Source: Candidatus Ryanbacteria bacterium (lineage in GTDB: Bacteria; Patescibacteriota; Minisyncoccia; Ryanbacterales; GWA2-47-10b). Taken from it: a stretch of DNA of 30,518 bases. The notes beneath the pieces were generated by a model. That model did not search any database, was not told the DNA's origin, and was given only the letters and a program-made list of their open reading frames with translations. The stretch covers positions 1 through 30,518 of the forward strand of contig CALRCC010000002.1 of assembly GCA_943354465.1 (NCBI GenBank). The letters run 5' to 3'. Below are positions 15,261 through 22,089 of this stretch, in pieces; position 1 is the stretch's first letter, and each line of letters opens with the position of its first letter. Both the position numbers and the translations under genes were made by a program.

Positions 15261-15699
15261 TGATCTTCTTAAGAAACTTCGTGAAGAGACTGGCGCATCT
15301 ATCGCGCTTTTACGTAAGGCACTGTTAGAGGCAGGTGATGATGAGGTGAAAGCCCGTGAGGTGTTGGCAAAATTGGGCAATGATGCGGCAGCAAAAAAAG
15401 AATCTCGCGAGACAAACGCTGGACGCATTGAGGCATATATCCACGGAGGTTCTGGCGTCGGCGTGTTACTCGAATTGCGCTCGGAGACAGATTTCGTATC
15501 TCGCAACGAAGATTTTGCAAAACTTGCACATGAAGTAGCTATGCACATCGCCGCGATGAAGCCATCATCTGTAGATGAGCTAATGACGCAGGCATACATT
15601 AAAAATCCATCACAAACAGTAGCCGATTTAATCGGCACATCATCTGCAACATTCGGCGAGCGCATCGTCATAAGACAGTTTGTACGCTACGAACTCTAG
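15253..15699 (+). CDS. tsf: Elongation factor Ts, short form
   Basis: This 148-residue protein is about half the length of E. coli EF-Ts. The N-terminal UBA-like domain (1-40, LLKKLREETGASIALLRKALLEAGDD) is followed by one core subdomain with the nucleotide-exchange motif TDFVSRN and a closing GTSSATFGERIVIRQFVRYEL. The second core subdomain and coiled coil are missing. Short EF-Ts is seen in other reduced or CPR genomes, and the TDFVSRN motif implies that it still catalyses GDP release from EF-Tu. It overlaps rpsB by eight bases and has AAGGGG before its ATG. Confidence 0.93.
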   Translation: MNNDLLKKLREETGASIALLRKALLEAGDDEVKAREVLAKLGNDAAAKKESRETNAGRIEAYIHGGSGVGVLLELRSETDFVSRNEDFAKLAHEVAMHIAAMKPSSVDELMTQAYIKNPSQTVADLIGTSSATFGERIVIRQFVRYEL

Positions 15700-15714
15700 G
15701 GTTAAACTAAAGAT

Positions 15715-16152
15715 ATGTTGATACTTGTAACTATTTTTCTTATTGGGGTTGCTGGCATGTTTGCAGTCCCTTTGAGGCATCTCAATACTGTGCGTGTAAG
15801 TTTACATGCTGATGGGATAGAGCCAGAGCAGTCACCAGAAAATGCCATAGTACGATTGTATGTTGTCGGACAGCTTGATCGTCTAGACAAGTGGTATCGT
15901 GTGAGCGCAAAGGAATCATTTTTAAAACTTATTGATCATATATTAAAATCATTTGAACGGCTCGCAGGTCAAGTAGCAGGTCAGACAAAAGAAGCTCGAA
16001 TGATGATCCAAGAGCGCTTTCGTGTTATCCCGCGGGAATCAAGCTATTGGAAGCAAATGCATGCATGGAAAAAAGTAAGCAATGTATCTCGTAGTAGAAT
16101 CTTGGGTGATACCGACCCGCATGGTAAAGACATTTCCAATCACTCTTTATAA
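15715..16152 (+). CDS. Uncharacterised membrane-anchored protein
   Basis: This 145-residue protein of unknown family has one N-terminal transmembrane segment (LILVTIFLIGVAGMFAVPL) and then a mostly helical soluble part. That part is basic and amphipathic, with LLKLIDHILKSFERLAGQVAGQTKEA-like helices (written here approximately). There are no cysteines and no recognisable catalytic motif. It starts 15 bases after tsf with no Shine-Dalgarno site and could be read through from rpsB-tsf. tRNA-Thr follows 18 bases downstream. The coding reading is supported by the membrane segment, the unbroken frame and lack of a competing ORF. Confidence 0.65.
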   Translation: MLILVTIFLIGVAGMFAVPLRHLNTVRVSLHADGIEPEQSPENAIVRLYVVGQLDRLDKWYRVSAKESFLKLIDHILKSFERLAGQVAGQTKEARMMIQERFRVIPRESSYWKQMHAWKKVSNVSRSRILGDTDPHGKDISNHSL

Positions 16153-16170
16153 AAAATAATTATATACCGC

Positions 16171-16245
16171 GCCAGAGTAGCTCAACGGTAGAGCAGCGCT
16201 TTTGTAAAGCGAAGGTTGGGGGTTCGATTCCTCTCTCTGGCTCCA
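16171..16245 (+). tRNA. tRNA-Thr (anticodon TGT)
   Basis: The acceptor GCCAGAG pairs with CTCTGGC. The D stem is GCTC/GAGC, the anticodon loop is TTTGTAA, and the T loop TTCGATT is canonical. CCA is encoded at 16243-16245. The first anticodon-stem pair is a G-A mismatch and the T stem contains two G-T pairs, so it is slightly irregular but complete. Confidence 0.9.
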
Positions 16246-16270
16246 TCAACAGTGTACTCGCGCAAACTCA

Positions 16271-16279
16271 TGATATACT
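16271..16279 (+). promoter_or_regulatory. Extended -10 promoter of ndh, likely leaderless
   Basis: TGA followed by TATACT at 16274-16279 forms an extended -10 element. The ATG at 16286 is six bases downstream. No convincing -35 box is seen, as is normal for extended -10 promoters. Confidence 0.6.
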
Positions 16280-16285
16280 CGGCGT

Positions 16286-17560
16286 ATGCATCGTGAACCA
16301 TTAGTTGTTATTTTGGGAGGCGGATATGCCGGTATTCGTGTGGCGCTCGACTTGGCAAAGAAAAAAGCAGCGCAGATCTTCATCATTGATCGCAATCCAT
16401 ATCATATGCTCTACGCGCAGTTTTATGAGACCGCGACACTTTTTCGTTCTGAAAAATCGCTTGAGACAAAAAAACAACAGCGCGCTGAAAACCAAGAGCT
16501 TCTCAATTCTGGCGCTATCCCATTGCGTGATATTTTCTCGCATATTCCAGCGATCAAGATCGAACAAGGCGAGGTGACGTCGGTAGATCCAAATGCGTGC
16601 GCTGTCATTTTTGGTAATGGGCGCAAGCTTTATTATGACTATTTGGTAGTAGCTCTCGGTAGCAAGACAAATTATTTTTCTATTCCCCATCTTGAACAAA
16701 ATTCAATTGGTATGAAATCAGTCAATGAGGCGGCAAATATTCGCAATCGTGTTGACGAGCTTTTCTTCACTACGCCAAAACATAAAAAAATTACTATTGT
16801 GATCGGTGGAGGCGGCTTTACTGGAGTTGAGTTTGTAGGCGAGCTCGTAGGTTATATGAAAAAACTCTCGCGCCTGCACGGTCGCCCGATTGGCAATTGG
16901 GCATGCGTAGTCGTGGAATCTGGACCATCGGTATTGAGCTCATCGGCACCTTGGGTAGCTCGACAAGCCTCACGACGTCTCAAAGATTTGGGCGTGACAG
17001 TGTTAGCCGGTAGTGCCATCGTAGATGTGTGGCCGAATCTTTTGTATCTCGGAAAAGAAAAGCGACCACTTGGTTTTGATCTTTTGGTATGGACTGCTGG
17101 CGTAAAGGGTGCCTGCGAGGGATCTATCATTAAAGTGGCGAGTTTTGATAGAAAAATGTGTTTGATAGCAGATCCAAACTTGCGCGTGAGCCCGTATCAA
17201 AATATTTTTACTATTGGTGATTTGGCATCAACTTTTGACGCGCGTACTGGTGCACCAATGCCTATGACAGCGCAAAAAGCTATTCACGAGGCAAGATATG
17301 TATCGCGGATTATTCGCAAGCTTATCAAAAATCCAAAAGCCACACTTGTGCCGTACAAGCCGAAACCATCAAAGTTTATCGTCCCTATCGGAGGCAAGTT
17401 CGCCCTTTTGGAGGCCGGAAGTTTTCGTTGGGCCGGCTTTTTTCCATGGGCTCTCAAATATGTCGTTCTTCTCAAGTATCTTGTCACCATTTTACCGCCC
17501 ATGAAATCGCTACTCTATGTGGCGAATGAATTGCGTCTTTTTGTACGAAACGACGCATAG
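16286..17560 (+). CDS. ndh: Type II NADH:quinone oxidoreductase (NDH-2)
   Basis: This 424-residue flavoprotein belongs to the NDH-2 group. GGGYAG near the N-terminus binds FAD, a second motif GGGGFTGVE at 174-182 binds NADH, and FTIGDLAS at about 308-315 contacts FAD. The C-terminal amphipathic region (WAGFFPWALKYVVLLKYLVTILPP split over two helices) is where NDH-2 docks to the membrane and quinone. It oxidises NADH and reduces quinone without pumping protons. Its presence implies access to a quinone or another membrane acceptor. It is transcribed alone, between tRNA-Thr and the ArsR/Fe-S operon. A related sulfide:quinone reductase is less likely because the redox cysteines are missing. Confidence 0.88.
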   Translation: MHREPLVVILGGGYAGIRVALDLAKKKAAQIFIIDRNPYHMLYAQFYETATLFRSEKSLETKKQQRAENQELLNSGAIPLRDIFSHIPAIKIEQGEVTSVDPNACAVIFGNGRKLYYDYLVVALGSKTNYFSIPHLEQNSIGMKSVNEAANIRNRVDELFFTTPKHKKITIVIGGGGFTGVEFVGELVGYMKKLSRLHGRPIGNWACVVVESGPSVLSSSAPWVARQASRRLKDLGVTVLAGSAIVDVWPNLLYLGKEKRPLGFDLLVWTAGVKGACEGSIIKVASFDRKMCLIADPNLRVSPYQNIFTIGDLASTFDARTGAPMPMTAQKAIHEARYVSRIIRKLIKNPKATLVPYKPKPSKFIVPIGGKFALLEAGSFRWAGFFPWALKYVVLLKYLVTILPPMKSLLYVANELRLFVRNDA

Positions 17561-17570
17561 TGCTTTGCGC

Positions 17571-17607
17571 TTGACTTTTATCTAGAAATATAGATACTTA
17601 TCTATAT
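17571..17607 (+). promoter_or_regulatory. Promoter and palindromic operator of the arsR-Fe-S operon
   Basis: TTGACT at 17571-17576 and GATACT at 17593-17598 make a promoter with a 16-base spacer. A perfect 20-bp palindrome spans 17588-17607: ATATAGATA, CT, then TATCTATAT. It covers the -10 box and the first two bases of the arsR start codon. A third TATCTA hexamer at 17579-17584 forms a second inverted pair with TAGATA at 17591-17596. This layout is typical of ArsR-family autorepression. Confidence 0.8.
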
Positions 17608-17887
17608 GTCTGATGCGCCTGGCCACTCATGTACAAATTGTTTTCGAGTACTATCTGATAGTACTCGTGTTCGTATTTTGCGCGAGCTCAAGATAAAACA
17701 GACCAATGTCGCCGAAATAACACAGACAATGAGCGTTACCCAGCCTACCGTCTCGTACCATCTCAAAATGCTCGACGATATGGGTCTCATCACAAAAGAG
17801 CGCAAAGGGCGCGAAATCTACTATTCGTTTAATGAAGATTTTCCATGTAAAGGATGTGGCGTGTTCTCAGCAGAAATAAAAATATAA
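17606..17887 (+). CDS. ArsR-family repressor with four cysteines
   Basis: This 93-residue winged-helix protein has the ArsR recognition segment VAEITQTMSVTQPTVSYHLKMLDDMGLI and a wing KERKGREIYYSF. Two cysteine pairs frame the domain: SCTNC at residues 8-12 and CKGC in the C-terminal tail (about 83-86). The classical metal-site ELCVCDL in the recognition helix is not present, so the sensor would be built from the two CxxC pairs, able to hold zinc, an Fe-S cluster or a disulfide. A 20-bp palindrome overlaps its own promoter and start codon, indicating autorepression. Its last base is the first base of the iscS-like gene's ATG. It probably controls the whole Fe-S/SOD operon; that is inference from position. 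Confidence 0.85.
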   Translation: MSDAPGHSCTNCFRVLSDSTRVRILRELKIKQTNVAEITQTMSVTQPTVSYHLKMLDDMGLITKERKGREIYYSFNEDFPCKGCGVFSAEIKI

Positions 17888-19170
17888 TGAATACAAATAA
17901 TATTAAAAGAATTTATATGGATCATGCGGCCGCAACGCCACTCGACTCGCGTGTTTTTTCCGCTATGACGCCGTATCTCACCGCAGAGTTTGGCAACGCG
18001 GGTTCGCTCTATCGCGAAGGTCGTCGTACAAAAGATGCGGTTGATACTGCGCGCACGACTATTGCAGATATTTTAGGCGCGCATGCCGATGAGATTATTT
18101 TTACATCAGGTGGTACAGAGGGCGATACGATGGCGCTTGCAGGTGTCGCACGTGCCTATGCTGACAAGGGTCGCCACATCATCTCTACTACTATTGAACA
18201 TCATGCAGTACTCCACACTCTTGATGCTCTTAAAAAAGAAGGCTTTGAGATTACTTTGGTGCCAGTAGGGCAAGATGGCATTGTAGATCCAAAAGAAATC
18301 GAGCGCGCGCTCCGCGCCGATACGATTTTGGTATCCGTAATGTATGCCAACAACGAGATCGGCACCATCCAGCCAATCGCCGAGATCGGTAAAATCGTAC
18401 GTAAATATCGCGCGACAAAAACTGATCTTTCCAGTGGTCCATTTTTTCATACTGACGCATGTCAGGCGGCAGGTTATCTTGATTTAAATGTTATAAAACT
18501 CAACACTGATATGCTCGTACTCAATGGGTCAAAGATTTACGGGCCCAAAGGATCAGGCGTTTTGTACCTTCGCCGTGGTACGCGTATGCGTCCTATCATT
18601 TTCGGTGGCGCACAGGAAGGCAAGCGTCGCGCTGGTACAGAAAATGTCGCAGGTATCGTAGGTCTTGCGACAGCTCTCCAGATCGCAAACGACGAGCGAG
18701 AAAAAGAGTCGGCACGCCTTGAAGACTTGCGTCATTATTTTATATCGCGCCTAACCAGAGAGATTCACCGCACTGTGCTCAATGGAGATCCAACGCGCCG
18801 TCTACCAAACAATATCAACGTATCTATACTTGATATAGAAGGTGAGGCGACTCTTTTGTATCTTGATGCGCACGGCATAGCGTGCTCTACCGGATCGGCA
18901 TGCACTTCTGAGAGTCTCGATCCTTCGCATGTGATATTGGCGCTTGGGCGCCCATACGAATATGCACATGCCTCTATACGCTTCACGATCGGCAGAAGTA
19001 CTACCAGAGATGAGATTGATAAAGTGATGGAAGTATTGCCCGAGGTGGTAAAAACACTCCGACGCATCTCACCGATAACAGTCTCGGAAGACGCGACAGG
19101 CATGTCACATCCAGAAGCATTCGCAGGAGAAGGATTACGAGTAAAGGCAACATCAAAAAACTATAAATAA
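17887..19170 (+). CDS. iscS: Cysteine desulfurase (IscS/NifS type)
   Basis: Starting at the ATG that overlaps the arsR stop gives 427 residues; an in-frame ATG at 17854 lies inside arsR and is rejected. The opening YMDHAAATPLD is the class signature. PLP is bound through K216 in NGSKIYGPKG; most homologues have a histidine just before this lysine, here a serine. DACQAAG gives the PLP aspartate, and the persulfide cysteine is C339 in STGSACTSES. It takes sulfur from cysteine for cluster assembly on the scaffold encoded next. The gene is one base from iscU. The C-terminus has a short extension after the fold. Confidence 0.94.
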   Translation: MNTNNIKRIYMDHAAATPLDSRVFSAMTPYLTAEFGNAGSLYREGRRTKDAVDTARTTIADILGAHADEIIFTSGGTEGDTMALAGVARAYADKGRHIISTTIEHHAVLHTLDALKKEGFEITLVPVGQDGIVDPKEIERALRADTILVSVMYANNEIGTIQPIAEIGKIVRKYRATKTDLSSGPFFHTDACQAAGYLDLNVIKLNTDMLVLNGSKIYGPKGSGVLYLRRGTRMRPIIFGGAQEGKRRAGTENVAGIVGLATALQIANDEREKESARLEDLRHYFISRLTREIHRTVLNGDPTRRLPNNINVSILDIEGEATLLYLDAHGIACSTGSACTSESLDPSHVILALGRPYEYAHASIRFTIGRSTTRDEIDKVMEVLPEVVKTLRRISPITVSEDATGMSHPEAFAGEGLRVKATSKNYK

Positions 19171-19171
19171 T

Positions 19172-19849
19172 ATGGATACACAAGACAACAAACAACTAGC
19201 AGGCGCAAAGATCGATGTCATTAATCAATACACGGGCGAGAAGTGGTATTATTCTGATATCGTCAAAGAGCATTTTTTCAAGCCCCGCAATATTTTACTC
19301 GACGCACCTGTCGATGGTGAGTATGATGCCACAGGCATGGTAGGCAGCCCTGCGTGTGGCGACATGATGAACATGTGGATCAAAGTTGATCGTGATACTG
19401 GTCGCATCAAAGATCTCAAATGGAAAACTTTTGGGTGCGGTTCAGCGATTGCCGCGACTTCAATGTATTCGGTGATGCTCACCGAAAATAATGGCCTGAC
19501 TGTAGACGAAGCGCTCAAGATAAAACCCCAACACATCATGGTGCGCTTGGGGGGTCTTCCAAACCGCAAGATTCATTGCTCGGTACTTGCAGACAAGGCA
19601 TTCCAAAAAACAGCAAACGATTATTATCGTAATACAGGGCAAAACGAAAAAATAGTAGTTGAGGGTGCTCGCGTGATTGACGACCGTCTCAATATCACAG
19701 ACAAAGATATAGAGGAAGCCGTGCTCGAGGGCGCACAAACATTGGAAGAAGTTCAGAAAAAGCTTAAAGTAGGTGTAGGGCTTTCCGAAGAAGCCATAAC
19801 AGACATCGAGCAACTTATTCGCTTTTACGCTGAAAAGTATTATGGATAA
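19172..19849 (+). CDS. iscU: IscU/NifU-like Fe-S cluster scaffold with degenerate BFD-like tail
   Basis: The first 150 or so of 225 residues form an IscU domain. The three cluster cysteines are C62 (SPACGD), C89 (KTFGCGSA) and C136 (KIHCSVLAD), with the conserved aspartate D64. The tail (about 173-225) runs ITDKDIEEAVLEGA, then TLEEVQKKLKVGVG, then an Ile-rich helix. This matches the layout of NifU's central [2Fe-2S] BFD-like domain, but its cysteines are gone. The protein would assemble clusters with sulfur from the desulfurase encoded one base upstream. It overlaps the ferredoxin gene by eight bases. The BFD resemblance was judged by eye. Confidence 0.92.
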   Translation: MDTQDNKQLAGAKIDVINQYTGEKWYYSDIVKEHFFKPRNILLDAPVDGEYDATGMVGSPACGDMMNMWIKVDRDTGRIKDLKWKTFGCGSAIAATSMYSVMLTENNGLTVDEALKIKPQHIMVRLGGLPNRKIHCSVLADKAFQKTANDYYRNTGQNEKIVVEGARVIDDRLNITDKDIEEAVLEGAQTLEEVQKKLKVGVGLSEEAITDIEQLIRFYAEKYYG

Positions 19850-20072
19850 CAAGCCAAAAATCGCGCGCATTCATGTTGATCGCGACCTGTGCATCGGGGC
19901 GGCAAGCTGTGTTGCTGTAGCGCCAGGCGTTTTTTCTTTGGATGATGAAAATAAAGCAATCGTTATCAATCCCAAGGGCGCTGATGATGAGACGATATTG
20001 CTCGCGGCGCAGTCATGCCCAACGCGAGCTATCATTTTGTTTGATGAGAAGGGCGATCAAATTTATCCATAA
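19842..20072 (+). CDS. Single-cluster ferredoxin, probably [3Fe-4S]
   Basis: This 76-residue acidic ferredoxin begins with the HVDRDLC segment common to single-cluster ferredoxins. The cluster ligands are C17, C23 and C59 (CIGAASC, then SCP). The position that holds the second cysteine of a [4Fe-4S] motif is alanine (A20). Three-cysteine motifs of this kind normally bind a [3Fe-4S] cluster, or a [4Fe-4S] cluster with an external ligand. It overlaps the scaffold gene by eight bases and could supply electrons for cluster assembly, a role the Isc [2Fe-2S] ferredoxin plays elsewhere. That role is inference. Confidence 0.88.
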   Translation: MDNKPKIARIHVDRDLCIGAASCVAVAPGVFSLDDENKAIVINPKGADDETILLAAQSCPTRAIILFDEKGDQIYP

Positions 20073-20087
20073 CAATTATCTTGCTCT

Positions 20088-20678
20088 ATGAAAACACCAA
20101 AACCATTAAAATACATAAAGCTTGAAGGTATCAGCGAAAAGCAGTTGAGTGAGCACCACGATGTTCTATACGCTGGCTATGTTAAAAAAATTAACGAGAT
20201 AGACGAGAAGCTCAAGTCTGTCGATCTTGCATCAGCAAACGCTACTTTTTCCGATCTTCGCGAGTTAAAGATAGAAGAGACCTTTGCGCTAAACGGCGTA
20301 AAGCTCCACGAGGGATATTTTGACAATATGTTTGAAGGCACCTCGGCACCCACAGGCGTCATCGCCGATCTTATCGTTCGTGATTTTGGTTCAGTAGAAC
20401 GTTGGTCAGCCGAGTTTAAAGCCCTTGGGCTTTGCGCGCGCGGTTGGGTAGTGCTGTCTTATGATCTTGACGACAAGCGTTTGCGCAATATCATTTGCGA
20501 TACTCACAACCAAGGCGGCGTGTGGAATTCAGTAGCGATGTTGGTCATGGACGTTTGGGAGCACGCGTATTTTATTGATTATGCTACTGCGCGCAAAGCG
20601 TACATCGAGGTGTTCTTCAAAAATATTGATTGGTCGCATGTATCCGGTTTGATAGAAAAATATGGAATCAGAAATTAA
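20088..20678 (+). CDS. Fe/Mn superoxide dismutase
   Basis: This 196-residue protein matches iron/manganese superoxide dismutase. Candidate metal ligands are H23 (EHHDVLYAGYV), H74 (VKLHEGYFDN), D155 and H159 (MDVWEHAYFIDY). The gateway tyrosine is Y31. The N-terminal helix lacks the second-sphere histidine pair seen in E. coli enzymes, so the family branch is divergent. There is no signal peptide, so it acts in the cytosol on superoxide, which destroys Fe-S clusters; this fits its place in the Fe-S operon. The metal cannot be decided from sequence. It lies 15 bases after the ferredoxin gene and overlaps nfu by 17. Confidence 0.92.
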   Translation: MKTPKPLKYIKLEGISEKQLSEHHDVLYAGYVKKINEIDEKLKSVDLASANATFSDLRELKIEETFALNGVKLHEGYFDNMFEGTSAPTGVIADLIVRDFGSVERWSAEFKALGLCARGWVVLSYDLDDKRLRNIICDTHNQGGVWNSVAMLVMDVWEHAYFIDYATARKAYIEVFFKNIDWSHVSGLIEKYGIRN

Positions 20679-20886
20679 AAAAGTTCTCAAAGAGCAGGTA
20701 AGCCCGATGCTTGCGTTTCACCGAGGCGATGCCGAGTTTGTCTCCTACCAAGACGGCGTTGTTAGCCTGCGTATGAAGGGTACATGCAAGGGTTGTCCGC
20801 TCGCAGCGCTTACCCTCAAAGAGGGCATTGAGATGATTCTCAAAGAAAATTTCAACGGCATAGAGCGCGTTGAGGCAGTGGAATAG
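20662..20886 (+). CDS. nfu: Nfu-type Fe-S carrier (NifU C-terminal domain)
   Basis: This 74-residue protein is a stand-alone NifU C-terminal domain. The cluster-binding CxxC is C42 and C45 in GTCKGCPLAALTLKEGIE, the family signature, and the protein ends in the usual IERVEAV strand. Two subunits share a [4Fe-4S] cluster through these cysteines and pass it to target proteins. It is the last gene of the ArsR-headed operon and overlaps the superoxide dismutase gene by 17 bases. Confidence 0.93.
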   Translation: MESEIKKVLKEQVSPMLAFHRGDAEFVSYQDGVVSLRMKGTCKGCPLAALTLKEGIEMILKENFNGIERVEAVE

Positions 20887-20888
20887 TC

Positions 20889-20935
20889 TTTGCAGATAGC
20901 CGATTTTATTGTATAATCAACTTAGTAAGCTAAGT
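20889..20935 (+). promoter_or_regulatory. htrA promoter with a small palindrome after the -10 box
   Basis: A perfect TATAAT lies at 20912-20917, with a weak -35 TTTGCA at 20889-20894 (17-base spacer). Directly after it, ACTTAG and CTAAGT (20920-20935) form an inverted repeat over the expected transcription start. It could be an operator or an early hairpin in a leader of about 22 bases. Confidence 0.6.
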
Positions 20936-20945
20936 CGATTTTTAT

Positions 20946-22085
20946 ATGGAAGATCTCACCAAAACACAACTCGTACTTCTATTTTTGCTAATGAGCATAG
21001 TCGTATCATTTACTACGGCTATAGTTACGTCCGCCTTATATGAACAATCTCCGCAATCTGTACCACAGATCATCCAGCGCGTTGTTGAGAAAACGGTAGA
21101 TAAAGTGAGCGACAATATCTCTTCAAAAGATAAGGACACTGAAAAGATTGTAAATGTTATCACTGAAGAACAGAGAGTTATTGATATAGTACGTCGCGTG
21201 TCTCCAGCTGTTGTTAGTATCGTATCTACAAAAGATTTATCAAAAGTTGCGTCAGGATCAGGATTTATAGTGCGAGATGATGGGACTATCATTTCAAACC
21301 GCCATGTAGTTCAAGACATCAACGCTGAATATACAGTTATTATGAGCGATGGCAAAAAGTATGCGGCGAAGGTGCTTGCTCGCGATCCTCTTCATGATAT
21401 TGCAATTTTAAAAATTGATGCGAAAGGTCTTCCAGTGATCGCTCTTGGCAACTCTGATTCTGCACAGCTTGGTCAAAAGGTTATCGCTATAGGCAGCGGG
21501 CTAGGCGAGTTGCAAAATACTATTTCTGTTGGTATTGTATCAGGCCTTAGTCGTACCGTTGTCCCGTCTGGCTTTGAGTTGCGCCAGCTTATCCAAACAG
21601 ATGCCGCCATTAATCCTGGCAATTCAGGTGGGCCTCTCATAAATCTTTCAGGTGAGGCCATAGGCGTAAATACTGCTGTCGCGTCTGGTGCCGAAAATAT
21701 TGGCTTTGCCTTGCCTGTCAATATCGTCAAGAAAGATCTTGATGATATTGAAAAGATTGGTAGAATATCGTATCCGTTTTTTGGAGTCCGGTATATAATG
21801 TTAAATCAAGACATAGCCAAAGAGCGCAAATTATCTGTCAGCGAAGGAGCTTTGGTCGCGAGTGATGACGGCAGTCCAGCGATAACAGCCGAATCTCCCG
21901 CAGAAAAAGCTGGTATCAAGATTGGCGATATAATCATAGAATTTGGCGAAGATAAGCTAACAGTCGATCATCCGTTGGTTGAATTTATCCAAAAGCATAA
22001 AGTAGGCGAGACTATAAAAGTAAAATTTATTCGCAACGGGAAAGAGCAGGAAGTCCAGTCGGTGCTCGTAGAACGTAAATTCTAA
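20946..22085 (+). CDS. htrA: HtrA/Deg-family serine protease with PDZ domain
   Basis: This 379-residue S1C protease has one N-terminal transmembrane anchor (about residues 8-28). A charged linker follows, then a trypsin-like domain with the catalytic triad H120 (SNRHVV), D151 (DPLHDIAIL) and S227 (NPGNSGGPL). A single PDZ domain occupies about 270-375 (SPAEKAGIKIGDIIIEFG). It degrades or refolds damaged proteins on the outer face of the membrane. It has its own perfect -10 box and no Shine-Dalgarno site. The Clp gene follows after only four bases, so the two protein-quality genes are probably co-transcribed. Confidence 0.95.
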   Translation: MEDLTKTQLVLLFLLMSIVVSFTTAIVTSALYEQSPQSVPQIIQRVVEKTVDKVSDNISSKDKDTEKIVNVITEEQRVIDIVRRVSPAVVSIVSTKDLSKVASGSGFIVRDDGTIISNRHVVQDINAEYTVIMSDGKKYAAKVLARDPLHDIAILKIDAKGLPVIALGNSDSAQLGQKVIAIGSGLGELQNTISVGIVSGLSRTVVPSGFELRQLIQTDAAINPGNSGGPLINLSGEAIGVNTAVASGAENIGFALPVNIVKKDLDDIEKIGRISYPFFGVRYIMLNQDIAKERKLSVSEGALVASDDGSPAITAESPAEKAGIKIGDIIIEFGEDKLTVDHPLVEFIQKHKVGETIKVKFIRNGKEQEVQSVLVERKF

Positions 22086-22089
22086 ATAT

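Noticed and set aside
17854..17886. Earlier ATG for the cysteine desulfurase
   Set aside because: It lies within arsR; the ATG at 17887 overlaps the arsR stop codon in the usual coupled manner.
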